NCBI GenBank assembly: GCA_905234395.1
Contig: CAJOHG010000002.1
Span: 1 to 64,000, forward strand
Direction of reading: 5' to 3'
Source: an uncultured Selenomonadaceae bacterium
GTDB lineage: Bacteria; Bacillota; Negativicutes; Selenomonadales; Selenomonadaceae
Length of the DNA stretch: 64,000 nucleotides
Positions 1-8,516 of this stretch are shown here, in pieces. The first letter of the stretch is position 1. Each line of letters opens with the position of its first letter. The notes below the pieces were generated by a model, which saw only the letters and a list, made by a program, of their open reading frames with translations, was not told where the DNA came from and made no database searches. Position numbers and translations under genes: made by a program.

Positions 1-650
1 GTGAACCAAAATTCGGCGTAGGCGGCTTGCCACAACAAAAAATTGCTGACACGAAGATCACCGCTCGTGCGAATCATCAAATCGACGGGCGGTTGACCAC
101 ACGTATCAAGCTCATCTTCCAAAAGTTGCGGAGAAATATTTTCGGGCGACAATTCACCTGCCGCGACACGACGCGCCAATTTCTGCGTGACACGAAGGAT
201 CTCGTCTTGACCGCCGTAATCTGCCGCGACGTTGAACTTGACGCCGGTATTGTCTTTCATCAGCTCAATCGACTCGCGCATCAATTTCTGAAGGGCGGGC
301 GAAAAATCTTCCGTGCGACCGAGAAATTTTATGCGGACGTTGTTGGCGTGCATTTCGAGCATTTCACGCTGAAGATATTCCGAGAACAGATGCATCAGAA
401 AATCAACTTCGGTGTGCGGACGTTTCCAATTTTCCGTTGAAAAGGCGTAAACCGTCAACGCTTCGAGCTTGAGATTGACCGCAGTCTTCAAAATATTTTT
501 GAGTGTCTTGACGCCGGCAGTATGTCCCGCACTGCGTAAAAGTCCGCGACAATTAGCCCAACGACCGTTGCCGTCCATTATAATTGCCACATGACGCGGC
601 ATTTTGTCCCTATCGACTCGCGCGAGCAAGTCGCCGTCGCTTTCCCACAT
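1..650 (-). CDS. uppS: Isoprenyl transferase (undecaprenyl diphosphate synthase), 3' end cut off
   Basis: Makes the C55 lipid carrier precursor for peptidoglycan by adding isopentenyl units to farnesyl diphosphate in the cytosol. About 216 residues are visible. The diphosphate-binding signature HVAIIMDGNGRWA lies near residue 20, and RTSGDLRISNFLLWQ with AYAEFWF appears just before the window edge, so roughly 30 C-terminal residues are missing. The chosen start (MWESDG) begins 3 nt after the frr stop and has a GGAAG ribosome-binding site inside the frr end. An internal ATG at 602 (MPRHVAI) is the alternative. It is the third gene of the pyrH-frr-uppS operon. The family call is firm; only the start is uncertain. 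Confidence 0.95.
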   Translation of the reverse strand, partial: MWESDGDLLARVDRDKMPRHVAIIMDGNGRWANCRGLLRSAGHTAGVKTLKNILKTAVNLKLEALTVYAFSTENWKRPHTEVDFLMHLFSEYLQREMLEMHANNVRIKFLGRTEDFSPALQKLMRESIELMKDNTGVKFNVAADYGGQDEILRVTQKLARRVAAGELSPENISPQLLEDELDTCGQPPVDLMIRTSGDLRVSNFLLWQAAYAEFWF

Positions 651-653
651 AAT

Positions 654-1211
654 TCAGACTTCCATAACTTCCTTTTCTTTGGCAGACTTGGCACCGTCAA
701 CGAGCTTGATATACTTGTCCAAAAGTTTCTGCATTTCTTCCTGCGCATCTTTACGGTCGTCTTCAGTGATTTGCTTGCCTTTTTCAAGTTTCTTGATTGA
801 CTCGTTGGCGTCGCGGCGAATATTGCGCATGGCAACCTTAGCTTCTTCCGCCTTCTTGCTGACGACTTTGACGAGTTCTTTGCGACGTTCCTGCGTAGGT
901 TGCGGAATTGCAAGGCGAATCGTCGTGCCGTCGTTATTGGGCGTCAAACCGAGGTCGGACTTTTGAATCGCCTTTTCAATTTCCTTGAGCGAATTTCTGT
1001 CGTAAGGCTTAATCATAATCATGCGCGGTTCGGGAACGGTGACGTTTGCGATTTGATTGACGGGCGTCGCCGAGCCGTAATAATCAACCGTGACTTTGTC
1101 GAGCAGACTTGGTGCGGCGCGTCCTGCGCGAAGTGTGCCGTATTCTTTCTTCAAGCCGTCGAGAGTTTTCTTGAGCCGGTCTTCCGCCGATTTGATAACG
1201 TCCTTTGTCAT
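654..1211 (-). CDS. frr: Ribosome recycling factor
   Basis: Splits post-termination 70S ribosomes together with EF-G. It has 185 residues, the usual family length. The N-terminus runs MTKDVIKSAEDRLKKTL, followed by LRAGRAAPSLLDK near residue 28 and the AIPQPTQERRKELVK segment near 105, all typical of RRF. The helical tail ends in KSAKEKEVMEV. It lies 15 nt downstream of pyrH and 3 nt upstream of uppS, so the three genes are presumably co-transcribed. Nothing unusual was seen. Confidence 0.98.
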   Translation of the reverse strand: MTKDVIKSAEDRLKKTLDGLKKEYGTLRAGRAAPSLLDKVTVDYYGSATPVNQIANVTVPEPRMIMIKPYDRNSLKEIEKAIQKSDLGLTPNNDGTTIRLAIPQPTQERRKELVKVVSKKAEEAKVAMRNIRRDANESIKKLEKGKQITEDDRKDAQEEMQKLLDKYIKLVDGAKSAKEKEVMEV

Positions 1212-1226
1212 TATGGTTTTGCCTCC

Positions 1227-1934
1227 TTATTTCACTGTAGTTCCGATGGTCTCGCCGATTGCGGCGCGATAAATGTTCTCGTAATTGTCCATGTTGAAGA
1301 CGACAAGCGGAATGTGATTGTCCATGCAAAGACTCGTTGCCGTTGAGTCCATGACGTGCAGTCCGAGATTTAAAATGTCAATGTAAGAGATTGTGTCAAA
1401 CTTTTTGGCGTCGGGAAAAAGTTTCGGGTCGCAGTCGTAAACACCGTCAACGCCGCGCTTAGCCATCAAGATAACGTCCGCTTCGACTTCAGCCGCTCGA
1501 AGTGCCGCCGTCGTATCGGTGGAGAAATATGGATTGCCTGTTCCTGCTCCGAAGATAACGACACGACCTTTTTCAAGGTGACGGACTGCTCTGCGACGAA
1601 TGTAAGGTTCAGCGACTTCTCTCATTTCGATAGCCGTTTGCACGCGAGTAAAAACTTTCATCTGTTCAAGAGCGTCCTGCAATGCGAGCGCGTTCATGAC
1701 CGTTGCCAACATGCCCATATAATCCGCCGACGTGCGATCCATGCCCTTAGCCGCACCGCTCAAGCCGCGCCAAAGATTTCCGCCGCCGACAACGATTGCA
1801 ACTTCAAGCTTCGCCTCGTGCACGCGTTTAATTTGTTGGGCAATGCTTTCGACTACGGGAGGATTGATGCCGAAATTTTTATCGCCGGCAAGAGCCTCGC
1901 CGCTCAACTTCAAAACCACACGCTTATATTTCAT
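1227..1934 (-). CDS. pyrH: UMP kinase
   Basis: Phosphorylates UMP to UDP in pyrimidine nucleotide synthesis. It has 235 residues and belongs to the amino-acid-kinase fold: [12 protein letters not shown] near residue 5, [10 protein letters not shown] near 50, and [20 protein letters not shown] near 135. The frame is open further upstream, but the start at MKYKRVV is preferred. A GGAGGCGG ribosome-binding site precedes it at good spacing, and the upstream part of the frame runs through a promoter. It is first gene of the pyrH-frr-uppS operon. The rpsB-tsf pair that often precedes pyrH in Bacillota is not here. Confidence 0.97.
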   Translation of the reverse strand: MKYKRVVLKLSGEALAGDKNFGINPPVVESIAQQIKRVHEAKLEVAIVVGGGNLWRGLSGAAKGMDRTSADYMGMLATVMNALALQDALEQMKVFTRVQTAIEMREVAEPYIRRRAVRHLEKGRVVIFGAGTGNPYFSTDTTAALRAAEVEADVILMAKRGVDGVYDCDPKLFPDAKKFDTISYIDILNLGLHVMDSTATSLCMDNHIPLVVFNMDNYENIYRAAIGETIGTTVK

Positions 1935-1962
1935 AAAGTTTGACCGCCTCCATTCGCCGCCA

Positions 1963-1991
1963 ATTTTACAAGTTGAATCAATTCCTGTCAA
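1963..1991 (-). promoter_or_regulatory. Sigma-70-type promoter of pyrH-frr-uppS
   Basis: On the minus strand there is a perfect -35 TTGACA (1986-1991), a 17-nt spacer and a -10 TAAAAT (1963-1968). Initiation about 7 nt downstream would give a leader of roughly 20 nt before the pyrH start at 1934, which supports that start over the longer frame. Confidence 0.85.
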
Positions 1992-2083
1992 CAATCGCTT
2001 AACTGTACGGACGCGAGTTTGATTAATAATTCACGGTGCAAAAAAGGAATTGCCGCGCCCTTCGACGAATAAGGCAACGCATT

Positions 2084-2154
2084 TTTTTACGGGAGGTTTC
2101 ACCATGAGTTACTGCTTGAAAAAATATTCGACGTGGGTGCTCCGGCACCCGTGA
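2084..2154 (+). pseudogene. Truncated copy of the trpB start, or short leader ORF
   Basis: An ATG at 2104 with a strong GGGAGG ribosome-binding site opens a 16-codon frame (MSYCLKKYSTWVLRHP) that stops at 2154. The ribosome-binding site, start and the TTGAAAAAATAT stretch match the real trpB start 102 nt downstream, so this is probably a decayed partial duplication. Its end holds a perfect 6-bp hairpin (GGGTGC TCCG GCACCC overlapping the last codons). With one Trp codon and a hairpin it could also act as a leader peptide, but no U-run follows the hairpin and no tandem Trp codons are present. The remaining bases from 1992 to 2083 show no gene. Confidence 0.5.
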
Positions 2155-2205
2155 ACATTCGATAAACTCAATCGCACGCGAAAATTTTTACACGGAGGCT
2201 TTAAA

Positions 2206-3519
2206 ATGGACTTCACAACTTACTTGAAAAAATATCCGTCAAAATCGGGACGCTTCGGACGTTTCGGCGGCGCATATCTGCCCGATCAGCTCGTGCCGGC
2301 AATGGAAGAGATCACGCAGGCTTATTTGACGATTTGTCATTCGTCGCAGTTCATCAACGAGTTGCGCCGCATTCGTCGCGAATTCCAAGGTCGTCCGACG
2401 CCCGTCTATCACTGCGAAACGTTAAGCCGCAAACTCGGCAACTGCCAAATTTATCTTAAGCGCGAAGATTTGAATCACTCCGGCGCGCACAAACTCAATC
2501 ACTGCATGGGCGAAGGTCTTTTGGCAAAATACATGGGCAAGAAACGCATCATCGCGGAGACCGGCGCAGGTATGCACGGCGTGGCACTTGCAACGGCTGC
2601 GGCTTTCTTCGGATTGGAATGCACAATTTACATGGGCGAAGTTGACATCGCCAAACAAGCTCCCAACGTCGCACGCATGAAAGTTCTCGGCGCGGAAGTC
2701 GTTCCCGTTTCTGCCGGACTTAAGACGCTTAAAGAGGCTGTCGACGCCGCGTTTGAAGACTATCTGCAAAACTACAAGGATACGATTTACTGCATAGGCT
2801 CCGTTGTCGGTCCGCATCCTTTCCCGATGATGGTGCGCGATTTTCAAATGGTCGTCGGCGAAGAGGCTCGCGCTCAATTCAAAGAAATGATGGGCTTCCT
2901 GCCCGATACCATTGCGGCTTGCGTCGGCGGCGGCTCAAATTCAATCGGTTTCTTCCTGCCGTTTATAAATGATCCCGTTGAAATTGTCGGCGTGGAACCT
3001 ATGGGTCGCGGCGATAAACTCGGCGATCATGCGGCGTCGATGACTTACGGCGTTGAAGGCGTCATGCACGGTTTCGATTCGATTATGCTCAAGGACGACG
3101 AAGGCAAGCCCGCGCCCGTTTATTCAATCGCAAGCGGTCTCGATTATCCTTCCGTCGGTCCGGAACATGCTTTCCTGCGCGAATGTGGTCGAATCAAATA
3201 CGACACGGCATCCGATTTGGAAACGATTGACGCTTTCTTCAAACTTAGTCGCTACGAAGGAATTATTCCCGCGCTCGAAAGTGCTCATGCTGTCGCTTAT
3301 GCAATGCGCTACGCCAAAGAGGTCGGCAAAGGCTCGATTCTCGTGAACTTGAGCGGTCGCGGCGATAAAGATTTGGATTACGTCATTGAGAAATACGGCT
3401 ACGGCGAAGACTTCAAAGACTTTGACAACCTTCCCGCAAAAGTTCAAGCTCCTGCACCCGTTGAAGCTCCTGTTCCCGCGCAGGAAGAAGTTCCGGTCGT
3501 TGAAGAGGATGATCTTTAA
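2206..3519 (+). CDS. trpB: Tryptophan synthase beta chain (stand-alone, with acidic Pro/Ala tail)
   Basis: A PLP enzyme that condenses indole with serine to make tryptophan. It has 437 residues. Visible family marks are [20 protein letters not shown] near 17, the PLP lysine in HSGAHKLNH (K96), [10 protein letters not shown] near 118, the phosphate-binding GGGSNSIG near 240, [11 protein letters not shown] and SGRGDKD near the end. The usual GAGQHG is GAGMHG here. The last 30 or so residues ([12 protein letters not shown] and an EEDDL end) form a low-complexity tail beyond the normal catalytic domain. No trpA or other trp gene is nearby; dedA follows directly. Indole salvage is a plausible role (inference). 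The start is ATG with an ACGGAGG ribosome-binding site. Confidence 0.9.
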   Translation: MDFTTYLKKYPSKSGRFGRFGGAYLPDQLVPAMEEITQAYLTICHSSQFINELRRIRREFQGRPTPVYHCETLSRKLGNCQIYLKREDLNHSGAHKLNHCMGEGLLAKYMGKKRIIAETGAGMHGVALATAAAFFGLECTIYMGEVDIAKQAPNVARMKVLGAEVVPVSAGLKTLKEAVDAAFEDYLQNYKDTIYCIGSVVGPHPFPMMVRDFQMVVGEEARAQFKEMMGFLPDTIAACVGGGSNSIGFFLPFINDPVEIVGVEPMGRGDKLGDHAASMTYGVEGVMHGFDSIMLKDDEGKPAPVYSIASGLDYPSVGPEHAFLRECGRIKYDTASDLETIDAFFKLSRYEGIIPALESAHAVAYAMRYAKEVGKGSILVNLSGRGDKDLDYVIEKYGYGEDFKDFDNLPAKVQAPAPVEAPVPAQEEVPVVEEDDL

Positions 3520-4122
3520 TTGGAGCAGGTAACTCAAACTTTTCTGGCGTTTATCGACTCGTGGGGCTATCTTGCCGTTGCGGTGCTCATGGCAATGGAA
3601 AACGCTTGTATTCCCGTGCCGAGTGAATTGATTTTGGGATTTGCGGGCTATCTGGTCAGTGCGGAGCGTATGACGTTTACCGGCGCGATGATTGCGGGCA
3701 TGGTCGGCGGAATGGTCGGCTCAATCTTTGCTTACGTCGTCGGCGCAACAGGCGGTCGCAAATTCGTCGACAAGTACGGGAAATATTTCTTCATCAAAAA
3801 ATCTCACGTCGACTTGGCTCAAAAGTGGTTTGACAAGTACGGAATTCGCGCCGTGTTTTTCAGCCGCATGTTGCCCGTTGTCAGAACGTTCATTTCATTG
3901 CCGGCAGGTTTCGCTCGCGTGAACTTCAAGCAATTTCTTTTCTACACGTTCGCAGGCTCGTTGCCGTGGACAGCTCTGATTTTGTACGCGGGAGTTCTTT
4001 TGGGCGACAACTGGGAATATTTATTGGAAGTCGGACACGAATTCAGCATGGCATTTATCGCAGTGAGCGTCGTGATAATCGCGTGGCTTTACTTCCGTCA
4101 CCGCAAACGCAACTTGAAATAA
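3520..4122 (+). CDS. DedA family membrane protein
   Basis: A 200-residue integral membrane protein of the DedA/SNARE-associated family, linked in other bacteria to recycling of lipid carriers and membrane homeostasis. Family marks are IPVPSELILGFAGYL near residue 32, a Gly-rich membrane segment near 60, and FFSRMLPVVRTFISLPAGFARV near 113, split here by the conserved arginines. Several hydrophobic segments are seen and the tail is basic (RHRKRNLK). The start is TTG directly after the trpB stop, with GAGG inside the trpB end as ribosome-binding site, so translation is probably coupled. A terminator follows. Confidence 0.9.
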   Translation: MEQVTQTFLAFIDSWGYLAVAVLMAMENACIPVPSELILGFAGYLVSAERMTFTGAMIAGMVGGMVGSIFAYVVGATGGRKFVDKYGKYFFIKKSHVDLAQKWFDKYGIRAVFFSRMLPVVRTFISLPAGFARVNFKQFLFYTFAGSLPWTALILYAGVLLGDNWEYLLEVGHEFSMAFIAVSVVIIAWLYFRHRKRNLK

Positions 4123-4140
4123 TAATCGTCAAAAAAATTC

Positions 4141-4167
4141 AACCGCTCGATACGTTGAGCGGTTTTT
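4141..4167. terminator. Intrinsic terminator, probably bidirectional
   Basis: An 8-bp stem (AACCGCTC / GAGCGGTT) with an 8-nt loop is followed by a T-run on the plus strand and by ATTTTTTT on the minus strand. It lies between the converging dedA and TPR genes and could serve both. Confidence 0.8.
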
Positions 4168-4184
4168 GTTTTGAAAACTTATCG

Positions 4185-4817
4185 TTAATCTTTGTAGCCG
4201 AGTTCCTTAGCTTTTGCAAAGTCTGCTTGAGCTTTTGAATCGTCACCGAGTTCTTGATAACAAATGCCGCGATTGTGATATGCCAACGCATGATTTGGCG
4301 CGAGTTTAATGGTTTCGTCGTAGTCAGCAATGGCTAATTTGTAATCTTCCCAAATATCATCTAATAAAAAATCAAGAACTCCTAAATCAAGGTGAGCATT
4401 GCCGCGACAAAAATAAGCTTCGGCATCATTGGGATTAAGCGCAATAGCTTTGTCGGCACGGTCTAATTGTTCAAAGTATTGTTTAAATAAACAGTTAGCA
4501 GCTACGAGACGATTGTGTTGTGTAGAAGAATCATTTGGATTGAATTTCAACGCCTTGCTGAAGTCTTGAACGGCTTGCTTATATTGATTTAAGCAAAGAT
4601 GAGCATGACCGCGACTTTTGTAAGCTCTTGCATTTTCGGGATTGAGTTGAATCGCTTCGTCTAAAAGTTTAATCGCTTCGGAATAATCGCCGCTCTTATA
4701 AAGATCCCAACCCGCGTCGACTTTTTGATTTGACAGATCATTTGATTGCCCGGCGTGAACAACAGCAAACGTCATCATGCACGCTAAGGCAAGCAATGTT
4801 GATAAAAATTTTTTCAT
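4185..4817 (-). CDS. Exported TPR-repeat protein
   Basis: A 210-residue protein with an N-terminal signal peptide (MKKFLSTLLALACMMTFAVV, cleavage probably after HAG). Tetratricopeptide repeats of about 34 residues follow: GWDLYKSGDYSEAIKLLDEA, then AYKSRGHAHLCLNQYKQAVQ, AYFCRGNAHLDLG, and AYHNRGICYQELGDDSKAQA. TPRs form helical scaffolds for protein-protein contacts; no catalytic domain is present. The start is chosen at MKK because GGAGGG lies 7 nt upstream and the signal peptide begins there; the longer frame has no support. It is divergent from the flavoprotein gene. The specific role is unknown. Confidence 0.85.
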   Translation of the reverse strand: MKKFLSTLLALACMMTFAVVHAGQSNDLSNQKVDAGWDLYKSGDYSEAIKLLDEAIQLNPENARAYKSRGHAHLCLNQYKQAVQDFSKALKFNPNDSSTQHNRLVAANCLFKQYFEQLDRADKAIALNPNDAEAYFCRGNAHLDLGVLDFLLDDIWEDYKLAIADYDETIKLAPNHALAYHNRGICYQELGDDSKAQADFAKAKELGYKD

Positions 4818-4950
4818 ATCAATCCCTCCGCATAAAATTTTTTCTGCGCGTGAAATAATTTTCCTGCGTTGAGCGGTTTTTTTTGTCGCAACAGGAATTT
4901 CGCCCGCCGCGTCAAAATTTATCGCAAAGCGTATTAAGGAGGTCTTCACA

Positions 4951-5568
4951 ATGAAAGTTCTGATGATTAACGGTTCGCCGCACGCAAACGGCAACACGGC
5001 TGTCGCGCTCAACGAGATGATTAAAATTTTCGACGCCGCGCAGATTGAAACGCAACTCTTTCACGTCGGCAACAAATCGATTCGCGGGTGCGTCGCCTGC
5101 GGAAATTGTTTCAAGCTCGGCAAATGCGTCTTTGATGACGTTGTCAACGAAGTCGCGCCAAAATTCGCGGAGGCTGATGGTCTGGTCGTCGGCACGCCCG
5201 TTTATTACAGCTCGCCAAACGGTACAATTCTTTCTTTCCTCGACAGACTGTTTTACAGTGCACATTTCAACAAGACGATGAAAGTCGGCGCGGGAGTCGT
5301 CATTTGTCGTCGCGGCGGAGCAACTGCGTCCTTCGACGTGCTCAATAAATATTTCGCGATAAGCGGCATGCCCATTGCCACGAGTCAATATTGGAATATG
5401 GTTTACGGTCTCAAGGAAGGCGAGGCGGCTCAAGACGGCGAAGGACTTCAGACAATGCGAACTCTTGCCCGCAACATGATTTTCCTTATGAAGTCGATCG
5501 CGCTCGGCAAAGAGCAATTCGGTCTGCCCGAAAAAGAAGATTGGATTCCGACTCATTTCATCAGATGA
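4951..5568 (+). CDS. NADPH-dependent FMN reductase / iron-sulfur flavoprotein family
   Basis: A 205-residue flavodoxin-fold protein. MKVLMINGSPHANGNT at the N-terminus is the FMN phosphate-binding loop. A Cys cluster GCVACGNCFKLGKC near residue 47 matches the multi-cysteine pattern of iron-sulfur flavoproteins, and GTPVYYSSPNG near 80 is the second flavin-contact loop. It is probably a cytosolic redox enzyme; the substrate is unknown. The ribosome-binding site is TAAGGAGG. Its stop overlaps by 4 nt (ATGA) the start of a truncated lysine-methylase copy, suggesting that the methylase gene was originally coupled to it. Confidence 0.88.
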   Translation: MKVLMINGSPHANGNTAVALNEMIKIFDAAQIETQLFHVGNKSIRGCVACGNCFKLGKCVFDDVVNEVAPKFAEADGLVVGTPVYYSSPNGTILSFLDRLFYSAHFNKTMKVGAGVVICRRGGATASFDVLNKYFAISGMPIATSQYWNMVYGLKEGEAAQDGEGLQTMRTLARNMIFLMKSIALGKEQFGLPEKEDWIPTHFIR

Positions 5569-5726
5569 AAATTTTTCATCCCGCTTACGTCAAGGAATTT
5601 AAATGCGATGGCTTAGCTTGCGGCGCGCGATGTTGCCGAGATTGGCGAATCGTCGTTGACACTCCGACGCGTGAAAAATTTTTACAGCTGCCCGTTGATG
5701 GCGATGATGATTTTTGCGGAAGGTGA
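5565..5726 (+). pseudogene. Truncated 5' copy of the adjacent lysine N-methylase gene
   Basis: A 53-codon frame beginning MKIFHPAYVKEFKCDGL that repeats residues 1-46 of the next gene with only a handful of base differences over about 130 bp, then runs into a short unrelated end (GDDDFCGR). The repeat period is 173 bp. It overlaps the flavoprotein stop by 4 nt, so it is probably still translated. A functional product is unlikely because only the first cysteine cluster remains. It looks like a tandem duplication of the gene start. Confidence 0.85.
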
Positions 5727-5737
5727 TTTGCCGGAAA

Positions 5738-6802
5738 ATGATTAAATGTTTTCGTCCCGCTTACGTCAAGGAATTTAAATGCGATGGCTTAGCTTGCGGC
5801 GCGAGATGTTGTCGAGATTGGCGAATCGTCGTTGACAATTCGACGCGTGAAAAATTTTTACAGCTGCCCGTTGATGACCGCGAAGAATTTTTCCGCCACG
5901 TGACCACGATTGATGACGCGCAACTTTTGCAGATGAAACCGTCGGGCGAATGTCCGTTCCTTGACGAAAATTTTTTGTGCAAACTTCAGCTCAAGCACGG
6001 CGAAGATTTTTTGACGGCGGTCTGTCAAAGTTTTCCGCGCGTGACGTACAAATTCGACGACGAAACTTTTTTGCAGGCAATGACGTTGACTTGTCCAATC
6101 GCGGCGATTTCAATCCTTCTGCGCGGACAAATCGGCTTTGAAGTCGTCGACAAGCTCACGGCTCGAATGGTCTTCGACTTCACGACGAAACTTTCAAAGC
6201 CCGTCGACGAATTTTTATCTCAACAACACGCGGCGATAAAAATTCTTCAGCGGCGAGACTTGTCGATTAATCGGCGGCTGATGATGTTGTGCGAATTCTT
6301 CGGCGAAAAAATTTCCGTGCCCGTCGAATTTGACACGGAGAGCAACGCGGCGGCATTGGTTGAGATTTTCGGAGAAATGTACGACGCAAATTTGACGGTC
6401 GGCAAAAAAAATCGGCTCGTCGAAATTTTTTTGACTGCACGCGAAAAAATTTTGTCGCAACTGCATGAGAACTTCGCGCCGCTGATTGAAAATTATCTCG
6501 TCAACGAATTTTTCATGCGGCTCTATCCGTGCGCGTTCGTCGGCGATGAAAAATTCAATGTGCGCGTGTTCGTGACGGCGTGGCGGGCAATCGAATTCGC
6601 GGCGGTCTTAACGACAATATCAAAGTCGCGGCTTGAGCTGGAAGATTTTTTGGAATTGCTCTGTTCGTTGAGCGACAAACTCGATCACAGTCGCGGCGGC
6701 ATGACGGCGATTAAATCTTTTGCCGAATTGCACGACGCAGAAATTTTTTACGCAATGATGGTTGAAGATTGCGAGATTACAAGATCGCGAGATTGCGAGT
6801 AA
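5738..6802 (+). CDS. FliB-like lysine N-methylase (flagellin methylase family)
   Basis: A 354-residue protein of the FliB family, which methylates lysines on flagellin in some enterics. The N-terminal signature is YVKEFKCDGLACGARCC followed by WRIVVD; a second cluster CPFLDENFLCKLQ near residue 75 and AVCQSFPRV near 95 complete the Cys-rich part. The rest is helical with no known motif. The start at MIKCFRP is used because it aligns with the duplicated copy; the frame is open 8 codons further. The last codons run into an inverted repeat, which gives the odd end EITRSRDCE. No flagellar gene is in the window, so the target is unknown. Confidence 0.8.
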   Translation: MIKCFRPAYVKEFKCDGLACGARCCRDWRIVVDNSTREKFLQLPVDDREEFFRHVTTIDDAQLLQMKPSGECPFLDENFLCKLQLKHGEDFLTAVCQSFPRVTYKFDDETFLQAMTLTCPIAAISILLRGQIGFEVVDKLTARMVFDFTTKLSKPVDEFLSQQHAAIKILQRRDLSINRRLMMLCEFFGEKISVPVEFDTESNAAALVEIFGEMYDANLTVGKKNRLVEIFLTAREKILSQLHENFAPLIENYLVNEFFMRLYPCAFVGDEKFNVRVFVTAWRAIEFAAVLTTISKSRLELEDFLELLCSLSDKLDHSRGGMTAIKSFAELHDAEIFYAMMVEDCEITRSRDCE

Positions 6803-6823
6803 AAAACTTGTAATCTTGCAATC
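6767..6823. repeat. Inverted repeat made of short tandem units at the methylase stop
   Basis: Arms of 17 nt at 6767-6783 and 6807-6823 match at 16 of 17 positions, with the methylase TAA in the loop. The DNA around it consists of near-repeats of 7-8 nt (GCGAGATT, CTTGCAAT). It resembles the other short-unit hairpins of this window. It may act as a weak terminator, but no T-run follows. Confidence 0.7.
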
Positions 6824-6858
6824 TTGTCACTTGCAATCTTAAAACGAGGTGATGATTC

Positions 6859-7338
6859 ATGAAAGAAATACTCGAACTGCTGGAGCACAACGCGCGCCTT
6901 TCAACCGGCGAACTTGCTTCCATGCTGCAAAAATCCGAATATGAAATCGAAAAGGAGATCGCCGTTCTCGAAAAGGAAAAAATTATTCTGTCATACGGCA
7001 CGCTGATTAATTGGGAAAAATTCGGCGACGACGTTGTAACCGCGATAATCGAAATTAATTTGACGCCGCAACGTGAAGTCGGTTTCGACTCAATCGCCGA
7101 GAGAATTTATCGTTTCGACGAGGTGCGCACCGTTTATTTGATGAGCGGCAACTTTGACCTGCTCGTCATCATTGAAGGCAAATCGTTAAAGGACGTGGCA
7201 AATTTCGTCGCAACGAGACTTTCGACAATCGAAGGCGTCACACAAACGCGAAGCCATTTCATGTTGAAGGCTTACAAAAAAGACGGCGTCATCATTGAAG
7301 ATTCAGAACGCGATCGCAGGTTGGTGGTTGCGCCATGA
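6859..7338 (+). CDS. Lrp/AsnC family transcriptional regulator
   Basis: A 159-residue regulator. The N-terminal winged helix-turn-helix covers roughly residues 1-55 (LSTGELASMLQKSEYEIEKE is the recognition part), and the C-terminal alpha-beta ligand-binding domain covers about 65-145 (VRTVYLMSGNFDLLVIIEG). It overlaps the following aminotransferase gene by 4 nt (ATGA), the same pairing as AlaR-AlaT (YugG-YugH) of Bacillus subtilis. It probably senses an amino acid and controls this operon (inference). The ribosome-binding site is CGAGGTGAT. Confidence 0.92.
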   Translation: MKEILELLEHNARLSTGELASMLQKSEYEIEKEIAVLEKEKIILSYGTLINWEKFGDDVVTAIIEINLTPQREVGFDSIAERIYRFDEVRTVYLMSGNFDLLVIIEGKSLKDVANFVATRLSTIEGVTQTRSHFMLKAYKKDGVIIEDSERDRRLVVAP

Positions 7339-8501
7339 ATTGGAACGACAAGCTGTCGAATTCGGTTAAGTCCGTCGCTCCGAGCGGTATCAGAAAATTT
7401 TTCGACATCGCCGCGAAAATGCAGGACGTTATCTCTTTGGGCGTAGGTGAGCCCGATTTTGTGACGCCGTGGCCCATTCGTGAAAGTTGCGTTTACGGTT
7501 TGGAACGCGGCTACACGAGCTACACTGCCAATCGCGGAATGCTCAAGTTGCGCACGGAAATTGCCAATCACTACGCCGAAAAGTTCAAGCTCAATTACGA
7601 CGCGGAGACGGAAATTTTAGTGACGGTCGGCGTCAGTGAGGCTCTTGATTTGGCGTTGCGTGCGATTGTAAATCCCGGCGACGAAGTTTTAATTCCCGAA
7701 CCGTGTTACGTCTCGTATCAAGCCTGCACGTTTCTTGCAAACGGTGTGCCCGTCAGCGTGCCCGCGAAGATTGAAAACGAGTTCCGCATTACGCCCGAAG
7801 AGTTGGAACCGTTCATCACTCCGAAGACCAAAGCAATTTTAATCGGCTACCCGAACAATCCGACCGGCGCGATTATGGAACGTGATGATTTGCTTAAGAT
7901 TGCAGATTTTGCCGAGGCGCACGACTTGATTGTTATCAGCGACGAAATTTACGGCGACTTGACTTACGGCGGCGTTCACGAATGTTTTGCGGCTCTTCCG
8001 AAGATGCGCGACCGTACAATTCTTTTGAACGGTTTCAGCAAGGCTTATGCGATGACCGGCTGGCGAATCGGTTACGCGTTGTCGAATCCCGACTTCATTG
8101 CGGCGATGAACAAAATTCATCAGTACACGATTCTCTGCGCGCCGATAACTGCGCAAATGGCGGCTGTCGAAGCTCTTCAACGCGGCGAAAAGTACATGAA
8201 AAAAATGGTTGCCGACTACGACAGACGACGCCGACTGATTCACGACGGCTTTAAGACTTTGGGACTCGACAGCTTTGAACCGCGCGGAGCATTTTACATT
8301 TTCCCGAACATCACGGCGAGCGGCTTGAGCTCTGAAGATTTTGCGGAACGTTTGATTCAAGCTGAACACGTCGCACTTGTCCCGGGCACGGCGTTCGGCA
8401 AATGCGGTGCGGGTCACGTGCGCTGTTCATATGCCACGAGCGTCGACAAAATTTCCGAGGCTCTCAATCGCATTGAACATTTCTTGAAGTCGCACAAGTG
8501 A
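7335..8501 (+). CDS. Class I/II PLP aminotransferase (AlaT/AspC-like)
   Basis: A 388-residue aminotransferase of fold type I. Marks seen are GVGEPDFVTP near residue 36, the YPNNPTGA loop near 175, ISDEIYGDLTY near 203, and the PLP lysine in GFSKAYAMTGWRIGY near 235. The late arginine of the substrate site is in HVRCSYATS. It transfers amino groups between an amino acid and 2-oxoglutarate; alanine or aromatic amino acids are the likeliest donors, judged from the Lrp-coupled homologs. Translation is coupled to the regulator by a 4-nt overlap. The exact substrate cannot be read from the sequence. Confidence 0.9.
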   Translation: MNWNDKLSNSVKSVAPSGIRKFFDIAAKMQDVISLGVGEPDFVTPWPIRESCVYGLERGYTSYTANRGMLKLRTEIANHYAEKFKLNYDAETEILVTVGVSEALDLALRAIVNPGDEVLIPEPCYVSYQACTFLANGVPVSVPAKIENEFRITPEELEPFITPKTKAILIGYPNNPTGAIMERDDLLKIADFAEAHDLIVISDEIYGDLTYGGVHECFAALPKMRDRTILLNGFSKAYAMTGWRIGYALSNPDFIAAMNKIHQYTILCAPITAQMAAVEALQRGEKYMKKMVADYDRRRRLIHDGFKTLGLDSFEPRGAFYIFPNITASGLSSEDFAERLIQAEHVALVPGTAFGKCGAGHVRCSYATSVDKISEALNRIEHFLKSHK

Positions 8502-8516
8502 ACGGAGATTTTTAAC

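Noticed and set aside
5945-6802. The methylase as a flagellar operon marker
   Set aside because: FliB family members occur without flagellar genes, and no flagellar gene is in the window.
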